A program made the position numbers and the translations under genes. Below are positions 40,601 to 63,751 of a stretch of DNA of 64,000 bases, one piece after another. The notes below the pieces were generated by a model, which was not told where the DNA came from, ran no database searches, and was given only the letters and a program-made list of their open reading frames with translations. The stretch's first letter is position 1. Each line of letters begins with the position of its first letter. Source of the stretch: Onchocerca volvulus (Eukaryota; Nematoda; Chromadorea; Rhabditida; Onchocercidae); assembly GCA_000499405.2 (NCBI GenBank), contig HG738138.1, positions 3,026,368-3,090,367 on the forward strand. The letters run 5' to 3'.

Positions 40601-40712
40601 TTTCTCGTCTGATCCTTTGCACTTTTTAATCCAAATCTTAGGAAAAGGATTTGAAGATACTGAAGATTTTGGATTTTCGGAAATTGCATATCTGAAGTTT
40701 CAAGTGGAATGA
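34606..40712 (+). CDS. SWT1-like PIN-domain ribonuclease (5' end unresolved)
   Basis: Exons joined in phase: 34606-34655, 35081-35216, 35440-35501, 35886-35987, 36145-36226, 36561-36655 and 37095-37436. Two further segments, 40222-40470 and 40548-40712, also keep phase and end in a stop. The PIN fold is clear: MVVFDTSVLLRDA, then VLIPYTVLKELDGLKK, then CQNNDDIILKCVL, then MFVTTDKSLAVKAM. These carry the four acidic metal-binding positions (Asp, Glu, Asp, Asp) of the VapC/SMG6/SWT1 nuclease fold. The LKELDGLK helix and NNDDxIL motif are most like SWT1, an endoribonuclease of nuclear mRNA surveillance. The start codon lies upstream of 34606 and was not found. The part after 37436 has no known motif and depends on a 2.8-kb intron, so it is less certain than the PIN core. 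An alternative is an early stop near 38915. Confidence 0.78.
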
Positions 40713-41402
40713 AATGAAATTGAAAAAAATGACGAAGTTTGAAAATTTATTATGCAATTGTAAAGTAGGAATACAGTATGGGAAATAAATTTATCAGTAC
40801 TTTTTAAATGATTTTATAATAATTGTAACGAGAAGCTGGAGATGACTCGATGAATAAATATGAAGCAAATAATCCGAATTAGGTCACATGTTATTCATAC
40901 AACTTGCGACCTGTATTACTTCGCAAACTCATCTGTCATGGATGGAGTAATTCTTCTTATCTCTTGCATAAAGGAGACTTAAATGTATTTTGATTTTTTT
41001 TTTTCAAGCTAATCTTTTGTTACTGCTCATTATTTATTCATTTCCTCTATCCTCTTTCCATTCATATTTCAAAACATATATTAATAAATATATTAATTTA
41101 TATTATACAACAAAACTTCGTGAAGAACCATTCGCCGTGACTATTAGAAGACATCACGCTTACTCACTCTTATCATCATGGAGAAATTGAATGACATAAC
41201 TAATAGATAATAATACATAATTATTGCACAGATTCATTCCTTAATTTCAAGAATAATATTGAAATAAGAATAAATAGATAAATTAAAATACAATTGTAAC
41301 CTTTGAAAGCACTCTAAACTTTGGAATTAATACAAATAATCCTCAAAATAAATTTTAAATGCATAAAAGAATTGCCCAAATCATGATCAATATGCTTATA
41401 CA

Positions 41403-42941
41403 CTATATATAATTCATGGGTGGGAAGCATTCGGTAACTTTGTTGAAGTAAAACTGTAAAATCCCAAGTGGCACAGTTGGAACGAACAGATTTGCATCCA
41501 CATTACCGTGTATTTCTTTGGTGTGGCATACAACATCCGGAATACGATAGGCGGCAAATTCACAACGCGTGCACTGAAACGGGAAACGATCGCCTACCTG
41601 AAATACCCACGAAAGATGCATCCATGCATGAAATTCCAGGAATTTCTTGAGTACCTGAAATGATCTAGCAAATTATATGGAGGACAAAGATAAATAGAGA
41701 AGATAATAATAATATCAATCTAATGAAATTCATTAATTTTAAAATACCTTTGAATGGCAAATTGCGCAAGAAAGTTGCTGATCATTGCCAAAATTATAAG
41801 ACTCTCCATAACCATAGAAGTGATGACGACATGCAATACTGGAGGCCAAAAAATCTATCGTTTTCATATGCCCAAGCGCAATTGTATCTGCAAAAGATTA
41901 CTTATGCGATAAAAAAAAAAAAAAGACCTTGATAAAAAAGATAAGACGGAGAAGTGCAATTCTTTTTCATTTTAGAAGAAATCTTGTAAAAGCTTACAAG
42001 CATACTGTAAAAACATTCGTAGAAATTCTTGCATTGATAGCTTTTTTGGACAAATAAACAACTTAATAATTATCCATACTCAAAATGATTCATACAGTGA
42101 ATCACTTCGTTAAGATGCCGCAAATTTGACCATTTCACTCTCGCTTACTGTATTAGGCGTGTATAGTAGGGATACTGTATGCGTAGTAGGAATGGATGCA
42201 GAATCATATGCGTAATAGCATTATGTACATGGCATACTGTATGGATGGAGTTTATGTTACACAGCATGTATAAACAGTATACTATATGCCAAGCAGTGCA
42301 ACATTTTATCCGCATCTTCAACTTTTTTTTCGCTTTAATCCCCTGAATAATTCTTATCGTTGTATTCGATGATACTCAAATCAATACCTAGCGATGTCGG
42401 TGAATCCGTCAAATGTCGCTTCTTCGCTTTGACGACAGTTTCAGAGTACAGCATATCGGGAGAAACTGGAGCTGTTCTTGGCAAGTCATCATCATTCTTG
42501 GATTCCGTAAGATTGACGAGTGTTCTTGGTGGCGCTACCCATTTATGATTTTCACTCACCTGAAACAATCTATTTGCTACTGTTTTACACTTCTTTCATA
42601 TTATTTCTATCTCTTGCACTGTTTTTTTGACTATTGCTTTCCTTTGTAACCGTCCAATGTGATACGCAGCTGGTCAATTTCACGTCTTCATCACACGCAG
42701 ATTCCACGTGTTTCATTACCATTTCCCCATTGTAATCGTTGTCACAGCGGATTCGAATAAGTCAACATGGAGCCAAAAAAAAAAGTGAGACTCAGTAAAT
42801 AACTCAGCCGCAATAATTAAAATTAAAGCTGCAAGTTAAAGTGAAATATATCATTTGACGTAAACACACCTGTCGACGTAGATTATTTTTGCGTTCTTTC
42901 TCCATTTTTTGAACTTCAGGATACGTCTTGATTGTTAAATA
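41403..42941 (-). CDS. C2H2 zinc-finger protein, 3' exons
   Basis: Four minus-strand exons join in phase: 42941-42870, 42559-42388, 41887-41748 and 41654-41403 (stop TAG). The first encodes a short charged helix (TYPEVQKMEKERKNNLRRQ), the second a low-complexity Ser/Pro/Asp linker with KAKKRH, a possible nuclear signal. The last two hold two atypical C2H2 fingers: CAICHSK...HAWMH and FQCTRCEF...HTKEIH. An earlier CRHHFYGYGE stretch may be another metal site. The upstream exons and the start were not found. DNA or RNA binding is inferred from the fingers only; I do not recognise the family. A second way of joining, from an ATG at 42722 through 42666, is possible but lacks an upstream acceptor. 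Confidence 0.6.
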
Positions 42942-43116
42942 CTACAATCTAATTGGAATATAGAGTAGTTTCAAGTGAAATTATATTTGAGAAGTACACG
43001 ATATGCACCTGAATTTTTTATCCCACCAACATTTGGAAAATTTCATCCATTTTTTTTTTAATCGGATAAATGATAAAAAAAATTAATGAAATACGGGTAA
43101 GAAACACTAGCCATAC

Positions 43117-43150
43117 ACAGAGGATACGTGAGGATACATGAGGATACATC
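43117..43150. repeat. Three-copy GAGGATACRTGA short tandem repeat
   Basis: GAGGATACGT, GAGGATACAT and GAGGATACAT follow each other with a TGA-like spacing, ending in a small palindrome ATACATCGTGTAT. Confidence 0.8.
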
Positions 43151-44073
43151 GTGTATGGAAATAGACCGACACGCGCCCACGTACGCTTACGTCAATCCAT
43201 CCGCTAAACATCCTTAAAACAGGAGCGAATTACCTACCAACCACTCTGCAACGCTTCAAGTACATAAACGAGCTTTCTGGAATGCACTCAGCTTTTATAT
43301 CACATCCTCATGCGCAAACACAATATTCAAATTAGGTTCCAGGATATTTATATAGATACGGTACTGATTTATTGATTTTTTCGTCATACAGTTCGCTGAT
43401 GAGCAGGAATTGGCTTACTTATTTTAGAGTTGTGATTTCATTTGTTGGTATGCTTAATATGATGATGATGTATTGATGCGCTGAGAAGTACGCTTATGCT
43501 ATGTCAAGTTACGTAAGGCGGATTATTGTGTTATATTGGGATGCATGATTATAGATGTGATAAGTTCACGTGTTACGTGGAACACACGTTTACATATGTG
43601 ATTTGACGTATTCAAGACTAGGAATATGTTGTTTAACATACTTTTGTGTCTGCGTGAGTTTGTATAATTTCACATTTGTACGTGCGTGAATGCTTCCTTC
43701 TTCCCTCTCCTTCTCTTTTTCGCGCCGTCGTCCAGAAATCTGCTTTCTTCATTTCATGCTAATTAGTCCGTTCATTTTGTTATGTAAGGTTTTTTTCTTC
43801 CCTTCATCTAATATAATAGTTTATACGTAAGTTATCCTTATCACTTTAGCAGTGATAACAGATGTGATCGTCACAGTTGTCGAATAGCATATAGGAAGAG
43901 GAATCGCGCTTCGAAAACATGTGATAGTTGGTGGTGGGAATTTTCTTAAGAGAGAAAGAGGAGGAAAGGTGAAAATGAGAATATGTGATAACAGAAGATT
44001 AGATGATAATGATGATAGCAATGGTGGAAATAAAGGATTAAGTTAAACCTGAGTAAACTCGGAAGTAACGGAG

Positions 44074-44128
44074 TATTCTACAAATTAATTGACGTGCAAT
44101 ATATTCCACAAATTAATTGACGTGCAAC
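44074..44128. repeat. Two-copy 28-bp tandem duplication
   Basis: TATTCTACAAATTAATTGAC and TATTCCACAAATTAATTGAC start two adjacent units that differ at one internal position and at the end. A third partial ACGTGCAA follows. Confidence 0.9.
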
Positions 44129-45049
44129 TTACGTGCAATAAGTGCGCGAAGAAGTTTTGAATTTCCAAGTGAAAATACCATAGTTGTGGAATTTACTTTA
44201 AATAATTATTATATTTCATTTTTGCGACAGTAGTGGCGTAAACATTCGCGTCATTTTGGTGAATTTGGAAAAAAATGGCTGACAATGACGATGATTGTGT
44301 TTTGATTTGTGAAACAATGAATAATTAAAAAAAGAATAGTTGTGAACAACCGATTCAAGTAATCTGAATTTTGTACTCATCATTTCGCATAATTCTTGCA
44401 ACGAATTATTTCTCAGAAGCAACTGGTAAATTGGTGAATCACAGAGAATCGTTCAACATGCATTTTTCAGTATTAAGAACCAGTAGATTACATTTGCATC
44501 ACCATCAGAAGATGATCAAGTGAAAGAGATGGCTTATAAACTGAATGACTTGAAAAGTCGAAGATCAGTATTTTTTACAATTTAACCGAAGTTTTAATTA
44601 AACCGATTCTGCTTTCTTTTTTCTTGATACTCTTTTTTTGAATTGATGAATTTTATGACAAATCGATGATGAAAACTAATGACAACGGCAATGATTTTTC
44701 GTATACGAAAAGAAAATCCCTATGCAAATGAAGGAAAATTTGGTAAATTAGTACAGACAATATAACAATAAAAAATCTCCAGAATTTTTTGACCTTTCTT
44801 GGAAAACCTGGGATAATTATAATTATATATGTTCTAATAGACTTTTTTCTATTATTAACTGAACATTTTCTCAAAACTCACTTCATTTTATGACAATTCA
44901 TTATTATTCTCTTGGACTTTCTCTGTTTCACGATGCTGAAGTCCTGACATTTTAGTTCCCAATGATTTTTGAACATAGTTTTGCTTCGAAAGAGAAAATT
45001 ACCCTTGCAAATTTCTGAAGATCCAAAAAAACATGAGCAAGAAAAGGAA

Positions 45050-45086
45050 CTGAAGCAAGGTATCCTTCACCTTCACCTTGCTTCAG
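45050..45086. repeat. Perfect 12-bp inverted repeat (hairpin)
   Basis: CTGAAGCAAGGT at 45050-45061 is the exact reverse complement of ACCTTGCTTCAG at 45075-45086, with a 13-base pyrimidine-rich loop. No downstream T run follows directly. Its role is unknown. Confidence 0.9.
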
Positions 45087-45705
45087 AATACTTCATTCAG
45101 AGTTTGTATCATTTTTCATCAAAATTATGAAATATATATTTCCATGTTAACTGATTTCCTGTTTTATTTGCAAAATTGACCTTTTATGTTGGAAAAGAAA
45201 TAGTATGATTTTTTCGAGAGTTCAGTGCCTTGATTTGGTTTTTGAAAATACGGCTGAAAACGCTGTCCTCATTTCTTTTCTGATAGTAAGGCTAATTGAT
45301 CATTTCATTAAAAAAATTTATTAGAAAAATACTGAGTTTTTCATCTCGTTTTTTTTCTTTTGTTTTTGACTTGATTAGCAAGTTGGTACATTGCTTGTAC
45401 TACTAGCATGATTAAAATTTTAATTTAAATTTTGGGTTTGGGGCCAGAATGCGTAGTTTGTGCAGACGGTTTTCCTGGCACAATAAAATATCTGATTAAA
45501 TGGAGAAATACTGCGAGAACTAATTGGGTATCGAGTGGAATTGCCAATGAAAAGTAACCGAAGATTGTCGCAAATTTTTTTTTTAATTTTTGCAATCATC
45601 AATCATGCGTAATTATTGTACTTAAGTAATGCATGTTGAGCCAAATTATCAAAACGCTACTCATTATCAAGCTCATGAGTACTGACTAATGGAACTATTT
45701 TCTTT

Positions 45706-45806
45706 TATTTATTTATTTATTTATTATTATTGTTATTATTATTATTATTATTATTAATTATTAATTATTATTAATTATTAATCATTAATTATTAATCATT
45801 AATTAC
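45706..45806. repeat. (TTA)n / (TTAT)n microsatellite
   Basis: TTTA units turn into TTA and ATTAATTATTA repeats over about 100 bp. Confidence 0.92.
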
Positions 45807-45876
45807 TATTCCTTCTGTTACTTTTTCATGTTTCTTTCAGATTTCACTTTCATTATAAACACTATTTTTTTTCCAG

Positions 45877-46035
45877 ATGACTGAACATATTTCACGTCAG
45901 AAAAGGAAAGAATTAATCCATCATTATGAACCTTTTCAATTAAGATATCCTGGTAGGATTGACTTCTTCCCGGTTATACCCTACATAATCCCGGATATCT
46001 CAGTGAAGATTCTGTATACTTGGACATCTAAATAA
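45877..46035 (+). CDS. Possible small ORF (52 aa) behind a strong acceptor
   Basis: An ATG begins exactly at the end of a strong nematode acceptor (TTTTTTTTCCAG at 45865-45876). The frame runs 52 codons to TAA. The N-terminal half is charged (MTEHISRQKRKELIHHYEPF). A donor-like GGTAGG within the frame could instead end a first exon at codon 26, but no in-phase partner exon was found. It could be a trans-spliced small peptide gene, an isolated first exon, or chance. I do not recognise the protein. Confidence 0.25.
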   Translation: MTEHISRQKRKELIHHYEPFQLRYPGRIDFFPVIPYIIPDISVKILYTWTSK

Positions 46036-48725
46036 TTAATTTCAGGTTAAGACCTACATGTAATCTCGAACTCATGTATAGATTGTTTCATGAAACAATA
46101 TTCATATTCATGTTTCTTTATAATCAGAAACAAATCTATTGTTTATTTTGCTCTGTAATGCAATCTTACTTAGGATTATGTAAATTCCACCAAAAAAGGT
46201 CACTATATTCTCGAACTGATAACTTCGATTTCTTTCTTGAGGCTCATTCATAATCTGAACATATCTTCCTTTTCTCAAATGAATCCTCTTTTTCGTAAAA
46301 TAATCTCTATCCATGTTCCTCAACTGAAAATTTTTGAAATTTTTTTGGAAATATTTCGCAACGTAGATTTTCTGTTGAATACGTTCCAGAAAGTTAAGAT
46401 GTTCCATTCGATCCCAAGAATATAGATGACGTGAGCTCCCTTGTCAGGCATGAAAAATCTATGAATTGCTAACGCCTTAAAGCATTTGGAAAAATGTATT
46501 GCGATAAATTTAGAAACTTAAAGCATATTTCAATATTTAAAAAGATGATATTCCTCAGTTAAGAATTTTGAAACGAGAACAAGTGAAAGAGAACTAGCAA
46601 GTAAATTCTCTTTGTGGGAATTTGTTGAAATTCAGTAGTAAAAATCCGTTGCCTTTTAAAATTGCTCTGGATGAAATGTTGTGTCAAGGAATACTTACTT
46701 CATATCATAAAAGCAAAATACGAATTTACGAACAAAAAAAGAAAGATATACCAGTAAATTAAAGCCGAGCAATGCAGTTCCCATCTGCAAACCTCAAAGC
46801 ATTCAATACTCTTAAAATGGTTTAAATTGGTATTATTGTATATTTCAGTTATTCCAATTTAAAATTAAAGAAGCATATTTGCAGCAGGAATAAATAATAA
46901 CTGAATATAATAGTCCCCAAACATTTTACAAAACTAATACTCTTTGTTATAACTCGTATGTCCATAGAACTTCTCACTGCATGTTTAAATAAGCTTCTTA
47001 CCCGATCTCAAGTAAAGACAGTTAGTAAGCCACACTAAAGAAAAACGGAAATATATTTTTGGGAGTTTTCATGAAAGCCATAAAGCCTCATATTGATCAT
47101 CAAAGATCAAGCAATTCGATAATTCAAATCACCGGTATCGTATTAGTGGGCAAGATAAATGCGAGGACATCAAGGATGTGTCATACGTCTTAGCGAAATG
47201 ATGCAAGCGTTTTCAAAATAGCAATCGGAATACTAAACAAAAATACACTACAGTCCAGGAAATCAACTGATCCTAAAAATCTAAACGTCGCAATGGATAT
47301 TTAATTAATCATAATCATTTAACAAATCAAAACACTCCGGAAATGTGGGAATTATAGTTTCCCGATAAGATGGGTAAAAACTTCATCAAATTCTTCCATC
47401 TAATTTATTCGCTGGCTTAAAATGTCGAACTACTTGATCTCTGTAGAGGAAAAAAATTTTGTTCAAATTTTTTTAGGAGGAAAAATTTTAGTCAAAAAGC
47501 GGAAGAGAATACAGAGTGAAAATAAAATTATTAATTGACAATTTTACAGTACTAAAGAGAATAAGAACGATACAACAATGTTGCATAAAACAACTAAGAG
47601 AGAACTATCTGTGTCTTCTTATACTGTTACTACTACAAAACTATTGTTCGTATCTTGATCAGAGATATACATTAATAAATAAAAAAAAGAAACAGTAGAA
47701 AGAAAAAATACAATATAAATAATAAAAATACTCAAATATATATTGATTAAGAAAAAACAGGAGGAAAAAGTACAACAGAAAAAATACAAATAATCAAAAG
47801 AAAAAGTTTTTTCGATCAATATCTGATCAAAAAATATCACATTCTATAGAGAGAAAAAAGCTATCGCTACTTGTATGTATAAATGATAAAACTAATAAAT
47901 AAAAATGAAGCAGAAAAATATTTTACACAATCTTGCGATTAATTAACTGAAGAAAGCATTTAATACAATTCTGATTGAAAATAAAAAGATTGTAGCGCTT
48001 CTGATCTATGACAGCATACTGACGAGACTCGACAAAAAATACCATAAAAGAATAAAGAATGAAAAAAAAAGTAGAAATATAAGAAGTATTTATCTAAGCC
48101 AACAAAAGTGCCATAAACTTTAATGGAAAAAGGATGGGGAGGAAATGAAAAGAAATATAAATAAGTGGGAATAATTAATTAAAGAGAAATACATAATATA
48201 ATCGTTATTTCTTGGAATAAAGAACAGATTATATGCTTCAAAAGAAATAAGGAAAAAGATAATGGCTGATGAAACCATACTGTAGGATGCCATTCTAGAA
48301 ATTAGCAACCAGTGGAAAACATTTGGAAGCAACTGAACATTAACCTTAGAAACAAACAAACAAACTGAAAAGTATTTTCAGTAAACAAGGCAGAAAGGCT
48401 AAAACATAAATGAAACAATGCGATCAGTTAACAAACACAGAGACTGCGTTAGGAGAGATCACACGATGTATGCTTGAAATCTGGCGAAATAATACAACTG
48501 ACATCGTAATGAAATAAAAGCTACTGAATACAGAAAAATCCGTGACATGAATAAAAATTGTTTAAAAAAAACAACAGTCATGAATCAGATAAACAGACAT
48601 AAAAAACAGCAATAAATCAAATTGAAAAAAAAAAAAAGAAAAAAAAAGAGGCAATGTAAATTGTTTGGTTGTTATATGTTTTTAAAAGACAATAACGCCA
48701 TTTAAATTGCACCACATATTGATGT

Positions 48726-59432
<10,707 letters not shown>

Positions 59433-62035
59433 GTTCAGAGAGATCTGCTTATATAGTTTCGTAACTGTAGAATTTATCGTATGTTACCATTACCTAGAAA
59501 TATACTGATAGAGGAAATCATAATATAAAATTCAACTTTGACAAACAAGTCCTATAACAAAAAAAACAAGTTATAATAAGCAAATATGTCAGTAATAGCA
59601 GATCCAAAACTTGTATTAAGAACACCAGAACACCAGAATCAAATTTTGGAGGATGAGGAAAATCCGCGAATCTCCTGAAAAAGATGGGAAAGACATGTAA
59701 AATTTCAGATAAAGGAAAAATACAAAAAATCAAGCATACAGTAACTGTCAGACCAATCTCTTCCTCTTCCGCTTATTATCACTTCTACTCCGAATTACAA
59801 GGAATGAAAACAGCGCGAAGATATTATTATGCGTAAGATATCGTTTTTGTCATCATTCAGGTTCTTCGCTTCACTGCTACGGCAATGATGACTGAACTAA
59901 TCAGCATAAACATTTGCAATTTGAATGCCTGATAGTGTCGCTTTCTCGAATCATATGAATATTTTCAAAATAACAAAAAATCCATTAGAACTGACAGAGT
60001 AATTGCAGAAACACTATTCCACTACCAAATTATGTATCAGTCTGAAGTATTTTTTCAACTTCAAGCAAATTTGAATATCACTGGTATTGATAGAAAAAAT
60101 TAATAAGTGAAATGTGCTTAAAACAAAAATTTTTGGTTTCCGAAATTAACGAGCAAAACCCGAATTGCACTATAAACGTGATGCGGATTTTCATGCAAAA
60201 AACAGAAAAAGTAGATCAAAAAAAAATTAAGTGAAACTAGAAGAATTTTAAAATCCCAAGTGGGGAAGCTTTTTTAAGGAAATGTAACATTTATAAACAT
60301 TTCTTATAGATAAGTCGGAAATTCTGTGTACATCAAAATAAAAAAAAGTCGATCATTTTGGGGAAGAAAGCGAAAATGAGTTAAATAAAGTCAAATATGG
60401 AAAATGAAAAGTCACAACCAACGAAAATAGGATCGATTGAAAAAGCATCTATAAATTATTTCCTTACGAAACATCATGAAACTACAAGAAAAAATGAAAG
60501 AAACAATCCAATTCAAAGAAAGAAAAAAAAAAAAAAAAAAAACAGATAAGAACAAAGCATGGTTTTTGCTACTAGAATAAAGAAGAGTTTAATCTACATT
60601 TAACCAACAAGGGTCAAAGAGCATGAAACGATAAACAAATTGCGTCGCATAATACACTTAAGAAACAGTCTCTTTTCGCCATCCTAAACATCCTCGCTGA
60701 GGATTCTGAAGTTATAGAAGTGATGGAAGGTGTGCAAAGTCCATACGAACAGAAAAACAAATACAATTAAGTTGAACAAAAAGAAGAACAGAGAAATAAA
60801 CAGCATTTTCAATAAAATATATGAAAATATATCGGAAATGCACTATGAAATTTGGAACCGTTGTTACAACTCAATAATTATTCTTTCATTATTTAAATTT
60901 CATACAATCGCCAATAAAATCTATCTCGACTATTTATCACATCATTTTTCATGAAACTTAAAATAATCCGTATCCTCCTAGATTAATGACAATCAACAAG
61001 CCTGAGGTATTTCATCTTTGACCATTCATAGCATATCCTATGATTTTGTCCTTCTTAACAAAATTTTGAATTCCTCATAGAAAAAGTTTTCCTTAAATAA
61101 ATTTTTGGCCTCACATGGAGAAATTTTTAGATTCTTTATAAAAAATTTTCAGATTCGTTCGTAAAAAAAAAATCTCTAGTCCATCGTCGAAAAAAAAAAG
61201 AAGTTTTCTTACTCAACTAAGCACAAAGAAATGCCATGACCGTATGCACGACCTATGACCGCACGCACAGATGCAATTGACAAATGTGGAAAAATTGGAA
61301 TTTTCTGAGAAAATCAATAGTGAAATTAGACAAAATTTGTAAGGATTGTTTACCGATGTCATTGTCAAAAAGTCATTTTACAAAACTCCCGTTGCGCATT
61401 AAATTGTTCACAGATAAGTGAAACGAAACACAACCGAGGATAAAATCGATAATTCAATAGAATACTATTTGGAGGAGACATCCTAGAACAAAATTTAATC
61501 CAAACTGGATCCGCAAAAACTTTTTATTTATTTCCATTGACCGGTCAAAAACTTCTTTTTTCGCAAATCGTGCTAAAACCTTTTTGACGAGAGATTTTCG
61601 GATGAGCTTCTGTTGTATTTTTCTTTCTTTTTTTTTTTTACTCTCTATTATTGTTTATGTGATATAATCATCACGATGGATAATTATATTTGAACTCAGC
61701 TATTAATGATGACCTGATCAGTTTGCACTAATGTCATTGGATTGATCAATTTATATAATTAATTCTTTCAAATATCCATGTATTTTCATGAATTTCAACG
61801 GTTTTCTTTTTTGACGGTCTATTTTGATTTTATTGAAATCCAAGTTTAAATCAAAATCATGCACGAGTGTCATCAGATCTGTGTCATTTCTACGCGTTCT
61901 GTCTCTTACTCTTATATATTTATACTTGTTTTTCAAGACTTCATTTTCATCATTAGCATTGTTATTATTGCAGTCCACGTCTGCTTATTTCCGGATCGTT
62001 AAAGGCTATCGAGAGTACAACAAGAGAGAATCGCG
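59433..62035. other. Divergent upstream region of KDM5 and LSM7
   Basis: This 2.6 kb spacer has no supported coding exon. It is A-rich on the plus strand up to about 60.9 kb. Short repeated phrases of the type AAATTTTTGG / AGATTCTTTATAAAAAATT occur near 61.07-61.2 kb. The 75-codon minus frame at 61751-61978 is charged but has no known motif and could be an untranslated leader. An untranslated first exon of KDM5 may also lie here. Confidence 0.55.
61960..61973 (+). promoter_or_regulatory. Probable trans-splice acceptor of LSM7
   Basis: TTGTTATTATTGCAG ends 62 bases upstream of the LSM7 ATG with no coding exon before it. It fits a spliced-leader acceptor, though a cis-spliced leader exon is possible. 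Confidence 0.4.
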
Positions 62036-63205
62036 ATGCCAGTAAGTGATTTATGTTGGATTTTAGTGAAAAGAAGCCTTCCTTGCGATATGTTAGGCAC
62101 TGATATTGGTTTTAGCGGACGGAAAATTATTATTTGCTAGATCTAGAAGCAAGCCTGTAATGTTTAGTCTTCGTTAAATTCGAGCGGGAATCCGATAGTT
62201 AAGGCAATATAATGATCGTTTTGGCCCATCATATAATATTCAGTCTTAATTCATTCAGCATTCGTGAGTCCTATTAATTTCCCGATTTAGCGAATATCCA
62301 ATACATCGAATTGGCCATAAATTATGCGATGGCATATCGAATAAAACCTAAATTAGCATCCGGGAAACAGTCTCAGACTTTATTAATTCGTCCAGTTTAA
62401 TCCCCTTGTTAATTTAGTTATCTACTGGTTCGCACATATTTTATTTTTCATCGTCTTAAGAAGTCTTTATCTGTAGGAGAAGGAAGAAACTGCAAGAAGG
62501 AAGAAGGAATCGATTGTTGACTTATCGCGATTTATTGATAAGAAGGTGCGTGTCAAATTTCAGGGAGGTCGAGAAGGTTGTTATTTAAATACTTTTCCTT
62601 ACTTTTAATTTGATTTTATATTTAACTTTCAGTGTTTACATTCTTTTAATTTCGTAGCTAAGGAATGTATGGTCGGTCTGAGATTCTTGTCATATTGAAG
62701 AAATGTTTATTGTGTTTAGTCATTACGTTTGTTCTTTTTTTTTGTATCTAAATGTTTTCTATGAAATGCTTCTGCTGCTTTTTTTTTGCTGTTATATTTG
62801 GATTTCAATTTCATTTACCGAGACTGTAGTCATTGATTTATAGAACTTCATTACAGCTTCTGGAATACTGAAAGGGTATGATGCTTTAATCAATTTGGTG
62901 TTAGACAATGCTGTGGAATATGTGCGAGACACGGAGGATCCGCAAAAAGTGACAGAGGTTGGTTGCAACTTCATACTTCACGGGTTCTCCTTCTGTATTG
63001 CTCAACATATAAAGATTGCTGAATCGGATAAAACTTTTATACAATAATTAAATGACATTCATTTTAAATGGTTACTTTTTTAAAATAATTTCATCCTTAT
63101 TTCAAGGAAACAAGGCAGTTGGGTTTAATTGTTGCCCGAGGAACTGCAATAACAGTTGTTGCACCGAACGATGGCATTGAGCAGATTGCCAATCCTTTCG
63201 TATAA
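62036..63205 (+). CDS. lsm-7: LSM7, U6 snRNA-associated Sm-like protein
   Basis: Four exons join in phase: 62036-62041 (only Met-Pro), 62477-62576, 62857-62957 and 63107-63205, giving 101 residues, the usual LSM7 size (human 103). The N-terminus KKESIVDLSRFIDKKVRVKF is the LSM7 signature. The Sm1 motif follows (FQGGREASGILKGYDALINL, with the Gly and Asn of Sm folds), then VRDTEDPQKVTE, and Sm2 as LGLIVARGTAITVVAP. LSM7 is part of the nuclear Lsm2-8 ring on the U6 snRNA tail and of the cytoplasmic Lsm1-7 ring in mRNA decay. The first coding exon carries just two codons before a consensus GTAAGT donor, a typical small nematode leader exon. Confidence 0.96.
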
Positions 63206-63657
63206 TGATCATTTAACGTAAAGATCTTGGAGTTTTTCAAAAGCTTATTTCTGAGTACAAGCGGTCATACTGATTCCCGTGTTGTTCCTTTCTTAATTTC
63301 TTGAATATTATTTGTTTTTTCAATTTTGCTGAATTTTCCGATTTACAACTTTAATAGATATTTTCTGAGTGGGAAATTCTTAATTAGTAGTTCAGCAACA
63401 ATTTTTTTGTCGAATGTTATGATCACTTCGGCTTTCTCTTTTCTTTTTTCTTTGCTTTATATCTATTCAAAAAGCATGATTTATGCAGTTCAGAGCAGGA
63501 ATTATGGATGTTTTAACTTCTACCAAAGACCCACAAACTGTAAATACGAATTGTTGTTTTGTTTTTTTTGTTTTCTTGGATTGTCTTAAAAATAATGAAT
63601 TCTGTTTTGTCGCAGTTGAAAAATTTAGCAAATGAGATAAAATTGAAAATGGAATGC

Positions 63658-63751
<94 letters not shown>

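Larger units (their letters stand above)
42942..48725. other. Long region with no firmly supported gene
   Basis: It separates the zinc-finger gene from the KDM5 stop codon. It should contain the zinc-finger gene's 5' exons and the KDM5 3' untranslated region. From about 46.4 kb to 48.7 kb the plus strand is strikingly A-rich and T-poor, as expected for a T-rich transcribed minus strand. Repeats, a hairpin and one small open frame are listed separately. The 99-codon minus frame at 46108-46407 has no recognised domain. Confidence 0.5.

Noticed and set aside
42335..42387. Read-through extension of the zinc-finger linker exon to its stop
   Set aside because: A GTATTG donor at 42387 joins in phase to the finger exons, which is better than ending at the stop.
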